A stretch of 22,468 bases of DNA, taken from positions 1 to 22,468 of the forward strand of contig JAWLBW010000033.1 of the NCBI GenBank assembly GCA_041687475.1, in the 5' to 3' direction. This stretch comes from JAWLBW01 sp041687475. Lineage in GTDB: Bacteria; J088; JAWLBW01. The translations under genes and the position numbers were made by a program. How positions within the stretch are numbered: the stretch's first letter is position 1; each line of letters begins with the position of its first letter. The notes beneath the pieces are model-generated. The model saw nothing but the letters and a program-made list of their open reading frames with translations. It made no database searches and was not told the DNA's origin. This document shows, piece by piece, positions 7,786-15,100 of this stretch.

Positions 7786-7797
7786 GTGCACGTGCAC
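7786..7797. promoter_or_regulatory. 12-bp perfect palindrome between two minus-strand genes
   Basis: GTGCACGTGCAC is fully self-complementary and lies 54 bp past the MDR oxidoreductase stop and about 100 bp upstream of the SMR start (minus strand). It could be an operator for the SMR gene; nothing else supports this. Confidence 0.25.
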
Positions 7798-7851
7798 GCG
7801 AGCGCCCTCTTCACTGCGCAGCGATTCCGGCTTCATCGGGCAAGCAAATGG

Positions 7852-8832
7852 TCATCCATCATTCGCAAAGATGATGACCACATTCCCCTTCTTACGGCCC
7901 GTATCGACGTACCGATGAGCTTCAACAATCTCTTCGAGCTGATAGCGTCGGTCAATCACGGAGCGGAATTTTCCTTTCTCGGCGAGCTCTGCGAGCAAAC
8001 GCAAGTCATCGGCACTGCCGGTTGCCGGGCCGGCGATGACCTTGACATTGCTCGTCATCGACACCAAGGGCGCCGAAAGCATCTCCGGCAGCCCAGGCGA
8101 CATGAGAAGCAGTCGTCCGCCTTTCTTCAGCGAAGTCTTACAGCGAGTGAACGGGGCATTACCGATGGTATCGACAATTACATCGTAGGTTTCACCGTTC
8201 TGCGTGAAGTCTTCCAACGAGTAATCGATGACATGATCGGCCCCCAAAGATCGCACCAATTCGACATTGGTGGTACTGCACACTCCTGTTACGTGTGCAC
8301 CGAAGTATCGGGCAAGCTGCACCACGGCTGTCCCTACCCCGCCTGAGGCCCCATTGATCAGGACCTTTTCGCCGCCTCGGAGCTTGGCTTTCCTGAGAAA
8401 ATGCAACGCCGTCGTTCCGCCGAAAGGTATAGCGGCAGCTTCTTCGAAGCTGAGCTCAGAGGGCATATGAACCACCGCCCCATTTTCCGGCATGCACCTG
8501 TACTCGGCATAACACCCCATCGCGGCATCGCTGAACGCAAATACACGGTCGCCGGGCTTGAACTTTCGAACATTTCTGCCGACCGATTCGATGACCCCCG
8601 CCATCTCTGTTCCCAGTATGGGTTGTCTTGGCTTGGAGATTCCCATTGCCAGACGCATGATGAGCCCGAAGCCGGCAGGTACGTCAAGACTGCGCACCCT
8701 CCGGTCGCCCGATGTGACCGTTACCGCCTGTGTTTTGATCAGAACTTCATTGTCCTTCGGCGTGGGCTTTTCGATTTCCTTCACCAGAAGAACTTCAGGC
8801 TGCCCGTATTTTTCGCACAGAATCGCTTTCAT
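7852..8832 (-). CDS. MDR-superfamily NAD(P)-dependent alcohol dehydrogenase / quinone oxidoreductase
   Basis: 326 residues, ATG at 8832. Seen: a GroES-like N-terminal domain (MKAILCEKYGQPEVL, EVLIKTQAVTVTSGDRRVR, GTEMAGVIESVG, FKPGDRVFAF) and a Rossmann domain with the nucleotide loop INGASGGVGTAVVQLAR (AxxGxxG type), then LGADHVIDY and YDVIVDTIG. The structural-zinc cysteine cluster of classical alcohol dehydrogenases is absent, which fits the zinc-independent quinone oxidoreductase-like branch. Known: such enzymes reduce quinones or alpha,beta-unsaturated carbonyls, or oxidise alcohols. GC is visibly lower than in the flanking genes, a hint of separate origin. It is divergent from the LuxR pair (272 bp), so it may be their target. 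Confidence 0.88.
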   Translation of the reverse strand: MKAILCEKYGQPEVLLVKEIEKPTPKDNEVLIKTQAVTVTSGDRRVRSLDVPAGFGLIMRLAMGISKPRQPILGTEMAGVIESVGRNVRKFKPGDRVFAFSDAAMGCYAEYRCMPENGAVVHMPSELSFEEAAAIPFGGTTALHFLRKAKLRGGEKVLINGASGGVGTAVVQLARYFGAHVTGVCSTTNVELVRSLGADHVIDYSLEDFTQNGETYDVIVDTIGNAPFTRCKTSLKKGGRLLLMSPGLPEMLSAPLVSMTSNVKVIAGPATGSADDLRLLAELAEKGKFRSVIDRRYQLEEIVEAHRYVDTGRKKGNVVIIFANDG

Positions 8833-9026
8833 ACGTTGCCACTCCCAGGGCTACGTGGGGCTACTACGCCCGTCGTCGAACGGTCTCCCGAAAGGTCAGG
8901 CGGACGGTGCCGCCACCATGCCCCCGGCTTCACGCCTTCCGAGCGAAAGAGGGCTATTGACTGAAATCACTGCGGAGAATGAAGCGGCCTTCCGGCGAAT
9001 ACCATACCTGACGCCGATTCGAGGGG

Positions 9027-9093
9027 GCAAGTCCATTTGTGTGCCCGCAAGCTTGCAACGGGGGGCCGAACCCGATTTAATGCATAGACTTGC
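9027..9093. promoter_or_regulatory. Candidate operator cluster upstream of regulator 1
   Basis: Half-sites GCAAGT (9027-9032) and ACTTGC (9088-9093) flank a perfect 10-bp palindrome GCAAGCTTGC (9047-9056), ending 11 bp before the regulator ATG. The same half-site recurs upstream of the paralogous second regulator, which suggests autoregulation or cross-regulation. Confidence 0.4.
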
Positions 9094-9104
9094 CGGCAAT
9101 CCGT

Positions 9105-9932
9105 ATGCTTGCTTCGCTGGAACAAAAAGAAGCGCTCTATCTTCTCTGGGATCGAGTCGCCGACTGTGACGGAGCCGACGTCCAAGCGGCATTGACCGTC
9201 ATGCTGGAAGGCGCCGCCGCACTGATGCAGGCCGGTAACGCCTGCTTCACCATTTCCGTTCGGTTGCCCGCCCCCGACCCGCGCGACCCCATGCTGGGCT
9301 GGCGCATGCGTGAGCTGTTTCACCTGTGGGATCACCACCTGCTCGACCCCCACTGCAAGGAAAACGTTCCGGTTGTCGAGCAAGGCGGCGCGTCGGAACC
9401 GATCATCAACACGTATCGCGAGGCGGGGCGCTTCCGCGGCCAACTGCTTCGCGACATTGCCTCGCCCGCCTTCTTCGAGTCGCCGGAGTTTGCGCGCGAT
9501 TTCGGCGCCATCGGCGTTCGCGACGCCATATTCGTCACGACGCCGCTCGGCGACGAAGTCGAAACATCCGTCGCCTTCTACCGGACCCAGGGACAGCCTA
9601 CCCTCACACCAGACGACGCCCAGTTGGCCGAAGACATTCTGCGGCCGCTGAAATGGCTCCAGCGCAGGGTCGCCCTCAGCCACGGCCTGCTGATGGCAAG
9701 CGACCCCATTACCCCGGCCGAGCGCCGGGTGTTGCAGATGCTGCTGACCGATCGAAGCGAGAAGGACATCGCCGCCGAGCTCGGCCTTGCCTATCAGACC
9801 GTGCACAAGCACGTCAAAAACATTTACAAGAAGTTGGGCGTGAGCAGCCGGGCGGGCGTCGCCGCGCTCTGGCTGGGAACCGGCGGAGAAGGCAGCCCCA
9901 CCTGCGGAACGCTTCTGCCCTCCCGCCAGTAG
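9105..9932 (+). CDS. LuxR/GerE-family transcriptional regulator, first of a tandem pair
   Basis: 275 residues from ATG 9105; the TTG at 9090 is a possible alternative, but similarity to the paralogue begins at this Met. No good ribosome-binding site is visible. Seen: a ~195-residue N-terminal region of unknown fold, possibly a GAF-like sensor, with the phrases YLLWDRVADCDGADVQ, FHLWDHHLLDP and ILRPLKWLQRR. A C-terminal GerE-type HTH follows (about 202-258): ITPAERRVLQMLLTDRSEKDIAAELGLAYQTVHKHVKNIYKKLGVSSR, with the recognition helix around YQTVHKHVKNIYKKL (shown here only as the HTH order). No receiver-domain Asp pocket or autoinducer-domain motif was recognised. Followed after 117 bp by its duplicate; probable operator sites precede both. 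Confidence 0.85.
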   Translation: MLASLEQKEALYLLWDRVADCDGADVQAALTVMLEGAAALMQAGNACFTISVRLPAPDPRDPMLGWRMRELFHLWDHHLLDPHCKENVPVVEQGGASEPIINTYREAGRFRGQLLRDIASPAFFESPEFARDFGAIGVRDAIFVTTPLGDEVETSVAFYRTQGQPTLTPDDAQLAEDILRPLKWLQRRVALSHGLLMASDPITPAERRVLQMLLTDRSEKDIAAELGLAYQTVHKHVKNIYKKLGVSSRAGVAALWLGTGGEGSPTCGTLLPSRQ

Positions 9933-9948
9933 CCGCCCCGTGGCCGAA

Positions 9949-9998
9949 ATCGCAAGTGGAATACTTGCGATACGGATGCCTGTATCTCTTGCACTTGC
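9949..9998. promoter_or_regulatory. Inverted-repeat operator candidate upstream of regulator 2
   Basis: Perfect 9-bp inverted repeat ATCGCAAGT (9949-9957) / ACTTGCGAT (9963-9971) with 5-bp spacer GGAAT, plus an extra ACTTGC half-site at 9993-9998. The size and symmetry suit a dimeric HTH regulator, and the core matches the sites upstream of the first paralogue. The hairpin could instead be a weak terminator of the first gene, but no U-tract follows. Confidence 0.5.
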
Positions 9999-10049
9999 AT
10001 ACCTTCGGCAACTGCGATTCAATGCCATGTGACCCGTCGCCTGATGCGC

Positions 10050-10865
10050 ATGTTTACTTCGCTGGAACAAAAAGAAGCGATCTATCTTCTCTGGGACCAA
10101 GTCGCCGACTGTGACGGGGCCGACGCCCAGGCGGCCATGGCGGTCTTGCTCGAGGGCGCCTGCGCCCTGCTCTCGGCGGGCAACTGCAATGTCGCGATCA
10201 GCGTTCGATTACCGGCCGTCGACTCAGGCGACCCCCTTCAGGGCTGGCGAACCCGCGAATTGATTCACCTGTGGGATCAGGTTCCGCTCGACGCCGCCTG
10301 CAAAGACCATATTGCCGAAATCGAACAAGGCGGCGCGACGGAAGCGGCCACCGCGCATTTCGACGGCGCCGGCAGGTTCCGCAGCGGCCTGCTGCGCGAG
10401 CTCGTCTCACCGGCGTTTCTCGAGTCACCTGCGTTTGCGCGTCATTTCACGGGTATCGGAATTCACGACACCCTGTTCGTGGCGACACCGCTCGGCGACG
10501 ATGTCGAATCGGCCGTCACCTTTTACCGCACGCACGGCGATCGGCAGTTCACCCAAAACGACCTTGCCCTGGCCGTCGACATTCTGCGGCCGCTCAAGTG
10601 GCTGCAGCGAAGGTTCGCACTGAGCTATGGATTGCTGCTAGCGCGCGATGCCATGACGCCGACCGAACGCCGTGTTCTGCAGCAGCTGCTGACGGAACGT
10701 AGCGAACGTGAAATCGCCGCCGATCTCGGCGTGTCGTATCAGACCGTTCACAAACACGTCAAACAAATCTACAAGAAGCTGGGCGTGAGCAGCCGGGCGG
10801 GTGTCGCGGCGCTCTGGCTCGGCAACGGCGAAGAGGGCAGCGCCCGGTATCGCACGTTGCTGTGA
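10050..10865 (+). CDS. LuxR/GerE-family transcriptional regulator, second of a tandem pair
   Basis: 271 residues from ATG 10050, chosen by alignment with the first copy; ATG 10044 and GTG 10029 are in-frame alternatives. It is a full-length paralogue of its neighbour: the same N-terminal YLLWDQVADCDGADAQ, the same LVSPAFLESPAFARHF and ILRPLKWLQRR, and the same C-terminal GerE HTH (TPTERRVLQQLLTERSEREIA onward). The HTH is almost identical in the recognition helix (YQTVHKHVK.IYKKLGVSSR), so both probably bind the same DNA. The middle of the N-terminal region has diverged far more, which suggests different ligands or partners. The next ~1.2 kb holds no gene. Confidence 0.85.
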   Translation: MFTSLEQKEAIYLLWDQVADCDGADAQAAMAVLLEGACALLSAGNCNVAISVRLPAVDSGDPLQGWRTRELIHLWDQVPLDAACKDHIAEIEQGGATEAATAHFDGAGRFRSGLLRELVSPAFLESPAFARHFTGIGIHDTLFVATPLGDDVESAVTFYRTHGDRQFTQNDLALAVDILRPLKWLQRRFALSYGLLLARDAMTPTERRVLQQLLTERSEREIAADLGVSYQTVHKHVKQIYKKLGVSSRAGVAALWLGNGEEGSARYRTLL

Positions 10866-10883
10866 AGTGCTGCACGGCCGGAC

Positions 10884-10920
10884 GGGCGTGATACGTGAAA
10901 CGTGATACGTAATACGTGAC
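10884..10920 (+). repeat. ACGTGATACGT-type tandem low-complexity repeat
   Basis: Successive 9- to 10-bp units of the form CGTGATA / CGTGAAA / CGTAATA run from GGGCGTGATACGTGAAA (10884-10900) to 10920, flanked on both sides by GTGCTGCACGG. A related block lies near the right edge of the window (22411-22446). Confidence 0.75.
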
Positions 10921-10975
10921 GTGCTGCACGGTTGCACGGTTAGTGGCCGGTGGCCGGTGACGTGCTGCACGTTCT

Positions 10976-11022
10976 TACCCCCGACAGGCTGCAGTTGCGT
11001 TCGTGCCCCCTGAGAGGGGGCC
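10976..11022 (+). repeat. 47-bp repeat B, copy 1 (hairpin-containing)
   Basis: Matches 15732-15778 at 45 of 47 positions in the same orientation. It contains the perfect hairpin GCCCCCTGAGAGGGGGC (11005-11021; 7-bp stem, 3-base loop). The two copies bracket the secreted-protein gene. Confidence 0.9.
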
Positions 11023-11080
11023 ACACGACCGGTATGGTCGGTGACGTGCTGCACGGACGTCGGCGCGATCGCCTCTTCCT

Positions 11081-11175
11081 CCCCCTGCACCCCCATTACA
11101 TGGGGGAACACCTGTAGCTCGCCTTCGGCGAGCGTCACCTGCATGCTCACCCTCCAAACCGCCCGCCAGGCAGGC
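11081..11175 (+). repeat. 95-bp repeat A, copy 1
   Basis: Matches 11395-11489 at 93 of 95 positions. Internal hairpins: CCCCCATTACATGGGGG (7-bp stem) and GCTCGCCTTCGGCGAGC (7-bp stem with a UUCG-type apex). A partial inverted relative of the first hairpin is at 11264-11280 (CCCCTATGTAATGGGGG). Confidence 0.92.
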
Positions 11176-11304
11176 GGATTAACGGAGGCCGCTTGCAGCG
11201 GCGCAACAAAAAACAAAGTACTTCGTAAACAATGGCCGCTGCCGGAGGCAGCATTCAGCTAATCCCCTATGTAATGGGGGTTTGGGGGTGACTTCCGGCC
11301 AGTA

Positions 11305-11391
11305 GCCTGCCCTGCAGCCCGGGGTACTCCTCTTGTGGAAGAGGAGTCCGATGCACTGGCGCCCGGAGAGGAGTCAGATCGTGCTGCACGG
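11305..11391 (+). repeat. Repeat C, copy 1
   Basis: About 87 bp from GCCTGCCCTGCAGCCCGG to GTGCTGCACGG. It carries a perfect 9-bp stem ACTCCTCTT / AAGAGGAGT around GTGG. Two further copies lie downstream (11715 and 11865). Confidence 0.9.
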
Positions 11392-11394
11392 CCT

Positions 11395-11489
11395 CCCCCT
11401 GCACCCCCATTACATGGGGGCACACCTGTAGCTCGCCTTCGGCGAGCGTCACCTGCATGCTCACCCTCCAAACCGCCCGCCAAGCAGGC
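11395..11489 (+). repeat. 95-bp repeat A, copy 2
   Basis: Second, nearly identical copy of the 95-bp unit at 11081-11175 (two substitutions), again following a GTGCTGCACGG junction element. Confidence 0.92.
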
Positions 11490-11508
11490 AGACCGGATGC
11501 ACGGGCGG

Positions 11509-11555
11509 CTGATGGTCGTCGGTCGTCAGACGTCAGTCGTCCGAACAAATACAAC
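11509..11555 (+). repeat. 47-bp repeat D, copy 1
   Basis: CTGATGGTCGTCGGTCGTC followed by GACGTC-type units; matches 11792-11838 at 42 of 47 positions. Confidence 0.85.
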
Positions 11556-11580
11556 CCGACGTGCTGCAAGGCGCGCTGCC

Positions 11581-11631
11581 CCCCTTCCTCCTCCAATCCG
11601 GCCGCAGGACGTGATATGGAGGAGGAAGGGG
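11581..11631. repeat. Large perfect inverted repeat, 15-bp arms
   Basis: CCCCTTCCTCCTCCA (11581-11595) and TGGAGGAGGAAGGGG (11617-11631) are exact reverse complements around a 21-base loop. The arms are polypyrimidine/polypurine, so the element could form a strong RNA hairpin or a triplex-prone DNA cruciform. There is no U-tract after it. Confidence 0.9.
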
Positions 11632-11714
11632 CCGGGGGAAGGTGGTGGGATCGCGTGCTGCACGGTTGGACAGTGGTTGCCTGTTGCCGGTGGGCGGTTG
11701 CCGGCGACGTGTAA

Positions 11715-11787
11715 CCCGGGTACTCCCCTTGTGGAAGAGGAGTCCGATGCAATGGCGCCCGGAGAGGAGTCAGATCGGTCGGCACGG
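11715..11787 (+). repeat. Repeat C, copy 2
   Basis: About 73 bp, lacking the first ~14 bp of copy 1. The stem has one mismatch (ACTCCCCTT / AAGAGGAGT). It ends in GGTCGGCACGG, a variant of the junction element. Confidence 0.9.
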
Positions 11788-11791
11788 CTGA

Positions 11792-11838
11792 CTGATGGTC
11801 GTCGGTCGTCGGACGTCAGACGTCCGAATAAGTACAGC
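11792..11838 (+). repeat. 47-bp repeat D, copy 2
   Basis: Second copy of the unit at 11509-11555 (five differences). It directly follows repeat C copy 2. Confidence 0.85.
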
Positions 11839-11864
11839 TGCGACGGGATGCACGGATAACCGTC

Positions 11865-11950
11865 GCCTGCCCTGCAGCCCGGGTACTCCCCTTGTGTAAG
11901 AGGAGTCCGATGCAATGGCGACCGGAGAGGAGTCAGATCGGTCGGCACGG
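11865..11950 (+). repeat. Repeat C, copy 3
   Basis: Full-length copy starting at GCCTGCCCTGCAGCCCGG and ending GGTCGGCACGG. The loop is GTGT instead of GTGG. It is closer to copy 2 than to copy 1 in its 3' part. Confidence 0.9.
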
Positions 11951-11953
11951 TTA

Positions 11954-12011
11954 CCGACGTCCGAAGTCCGACGTCCGACGTCCAAAGCCGACGTCCAAAG
12001 TCCGACGTCCA
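11954..12011 (+). repeat. GACGTCC-type tandem repeat
   Basis: Imperfect head-to-tail units of CGACGTCC, separated by GAAGTC, AAAG or AAAGTC, over about 58 bp. It lies just upstream of the promoter region of the secreted-protein gene. Confidence 0.8.
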
Positions 12012-12104
12012 CCATGCAACCGGTCTGCACGGCCGGCCGCCTTGCGATACGCCGCTCTCTTTGTTAAGGTCCCCTATGTTTTCATTCCATCGCAGGGGAG
12101 AACC

Positions 12105-15100
12105 ATGACGTACCGAGCCTTCTACCTTTCTCTGATTCTGTGCCTGGGCACGGCCTGTGCAGACGATTCGGCGGCGATCGTCGACACGAAGAGCCAGACC
12201 GACGACAGCGGAGACAACGGCGACCCGAATGGCGATTCGAAGGTCGATGCAGACGGCGATGGGGTCGTGGCGAGCGAAGACTGCAATGACGGCGACGCAA
12301 CCGTTCATACGGCTGTAAAGGCGTACGTCGACAACGACGAAGACGGATACACGGATGAAACGGCGGTCGAACTCTGCACCGCCGGCAGCCTTCCCGCAGG
12401 CTACCTGGCAAAAGCCAGCGCGATTGCCGACTGCGATGACGGAAACCCCGCCCTGCACACCAGCCTGACCGGTTACCTCGACGCCGATGCAGACGGTTAC
12501 ACCACGGGCAACGCGGTTTCGTTCTGTACCGCCGGGTCTCTGCCCGCAAACTACGTCGCATCGGCCAGCGAAACCCCCGATTGCGATGACGGCGACAACG
12601 GCGTACACACCAATGTCGCGACCTATGCCGACCTCGACGGCGACGGCTATACCGTCGACGAGGTAACCGTATTCTGCACCGATCCGGCCCTTCCGTCGAA
12701 TCCCGACTACAAGGCGGAAACCAGCGAAGTCGTCGACTGCGATGACGACGATGAATTGGTTCACACCGCCCTGACGGGCTACCGCGACGCCGATCTCGAC
12801 GGCTATACCGCCGGCGAAGCCGTCGAGCTCTGCACCGATGGCTCTCTTCCCGCCGGCTATCAGGCCGAGGCGTCGGCAGGCGAAGATTGCAACGACGCCA
12901 GCAACACCATCAACCCCGGTCGCCTCGAAGTTTACTACGACGGCATCGACAACGACTGCAATCTCGCGACCGTCGACAACGATCAGGACGGCGACGGCCA
13001 TACGGTCGACACCGACTGCGACGATACCGACGGTCTCTTGCACACGTCGCTCACGGGCTATCTCGACCAGGACGGCGACGGGTATACGGTCGGCTCGCAG
13101 CAGACCCTGTGCACCGCGGGAAGTCTGCCTTCCGATTACACGGCCACGGCTTCGGCGACCGACGACTGCGATGATACCCTCTCGTCGGCATACCTCGAGG
13201 TTACCGGTTACCTCGACGAAGACGGCGACGGATATACGGTCGGCACGCAGCAGACCCTCTGTACGGGCGGAAGCCTGCCTTCGACCTACACCGCCGACGC
13301 TTCCGACGCCGACGACTGCAATGATGCCGACGGCGCGTCGTACCTGGAAACCACCTTCTACGCCGATAATGACGGCGACGGCTACGGCGACCCCGGCGCC
13401 GCACAGCTCGTGTGCGCCGACGAAACGCCGAGCGTGCCCGCAGGGCATGTGACCGACGGCAACGACTGCGACGACGGTGACGAAAACGTCAAACCGGGCG
13501 CCGTTGAACTTGCCGAAGACGGCGTCGACAACGACTGCTCGGCCGGCGACGCCAGCGCAGCTTCGGGTGCCGGCCTGTACGTCGACGCCGCCGCCGTCTG
13601 CGACGGCAGCGAAGACGGGTCGCAGGCCGCGCCGTTCTGCACCATCTCCGACGCGACCGCCATTGCCGTCGACGGCGACAACATCTTCGTCGCCGAAGGT
13701 GTTTACAACGAGGCCCCCATCATTTCGTCGGCTGCTCGGCTTTACGGTGGATACGACCCCGCGACCTGGACCCGACCCGACGACTACCGCGGCCTGTCTC
13801 GCATCGAGTCTACCGCGCAGCAAGCCGTTCAGGTTTCCTGGTCTTCGTCGGCCACCGTCGAAGGCTATGCCGTCGTCGACGGGTTTTATGCAGAAGCCGG
13901 CGATGGGGCTTTTAACTCAAGAGGCATTTTCGTATACGACCATGGACGAGCCTTCCTCCTCAACAACGAGGCGATCGGGGGCGCCGCCACCGGCAACTCA
14001 TCGGGTGTACAAGTCGGCTCCAGCGGCGAAGCGGTGCTCGTCGACAACCACCTCCGGGGCGGAACCGGGCTCACCGCCATAGGCTTGAGTGCCGGCGGGT
14101 TGCGCACGGTGGCCGTGGGCAACCTTCTCGAAAGCGGCGTGGCAAACAGCGGTTCCGGATCGATCGGACTTGCTGCGATCGACGGCCAGGTGGTCGCCAT
14201 GCACAATGTCATGACCGGCGATTCGGCGTCGGGCGCCGCGGGCGTACGTACCAGCGGCGGCCGGACGCTGTTGGCCAACAACCACATCTCGGGCTGGGCG
14301 GGCGTGCGCGTCCTGACCGGAAGCGACGTCGCGCTCGTGCACAACAACCTCCAAGGATCGGTCGTGACGCTCGTGACGCCCGACAACACGAGTCTGTATG
14401 ACCTCGACCGCGTGAACGGTTGCCCGGTCGACGGGTTTACCGCCGAACACGGCTGCCACGCTTGGACGACCGGCAATATCGACGTCGATCCGGCCTTCGT
14501 CGACGAAGCGGGCGACGACTACCACGTCGACGCCTTTACCAGCGGCCTGATTGATGTCGGCATCGACCCGCACACCCTCGATTACACGGGGGGAAACTTC
14601 GTCGATCCCACGCCCTGGCTCGCTGTCGATCCCGACGGCAACCCGCGGCCGCTCGAAGCGGGCTACGACATCGGCGTCTACGAGTCGAAACCCTCTACGG
14701 TGTACGTCGATGCCGGCGCGGGCGACGACGACACGGGTGACGGCACGCAGGGGGCGCCCTGGGCGACCATCAACCACGCCATCGCGCACTCGGCCGAAGG
14801 CGCCTTGATCAATCTCGCCGAGGGCACCTACCGCGAAGACGTCGTGCTCGACGGCGTGACCAAGCGCATCAGCGGCGGCTTCGACCCCGCGGTCTGGGGC
14901 TATGACGGCATGACCGGCTTCGTTACCTCGACGGTCATCGAGCCTGCCGTCAGCCAGATTGCAATCAACGTCAAGAACGGCGCCCACCTGACCCTGTACG
15001 GAACGACCGTGCGCGGCAACATGGATTCCAAGACCAGCAGCATCGGCGTCAGCGTCAGCCAGGCCAGCGCCATTTTGAGCACCAACTACATTCACGGCGG

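Larger units (their letters stand above)
10866..12104. repeat. 1.2-kb non-coding mosaic of interspersed repeats and hairpins
   Basis: No credible gene was found between the second regulator and the large secreted protein. The DNA is a patchwork of at least six repeat types, each described separately, with many hairpins. A short element GTGCTGCACGG (a CGTGC-N-GCACG palindrome) marks many junctions: 10867, 10921, 10962 (last base differs), 11046, 11381, 11561 (GTGCTGCAAG) and 11655. Degenerate forms such as GGATGCACGG and GGTCGGCACGG occur at others. No transposase or terminal target duplication was recognised. The open frames in it have repeat-driven compositions. Confidence 0.85.

Noticed and set aside
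8957..8980. TTGACT plus GAGAAT as a promoter for the first LuxR gene.
   Set aside because: The spacer is only 12 bp, too short for a sigma70-type promoter.
10866..12104. Repeat island as a CRISPR array.
   Set aside because: Repeats differ in length and family, spacing is irregular, copies are diverged, and no cas gene is nearby.
10866..12104. Repeat island as a degenerate insertion sequence or retron.
   Set aside because: No transposase, reverse transcriptase or matching terminal inverted repeats with target duplication could be seen.
11526..13823. Minus-strand open frame of 765 codons spanning the repeat island and metal-binding array.
   Set aside because: It crosses non-coding repeats and then reads antisense to the Asp-rich repeats, giving Val/Ala/Gly-rich monotony; the plus-strand gene has a signal peptide, ribosome-binding site and recognised motifs.
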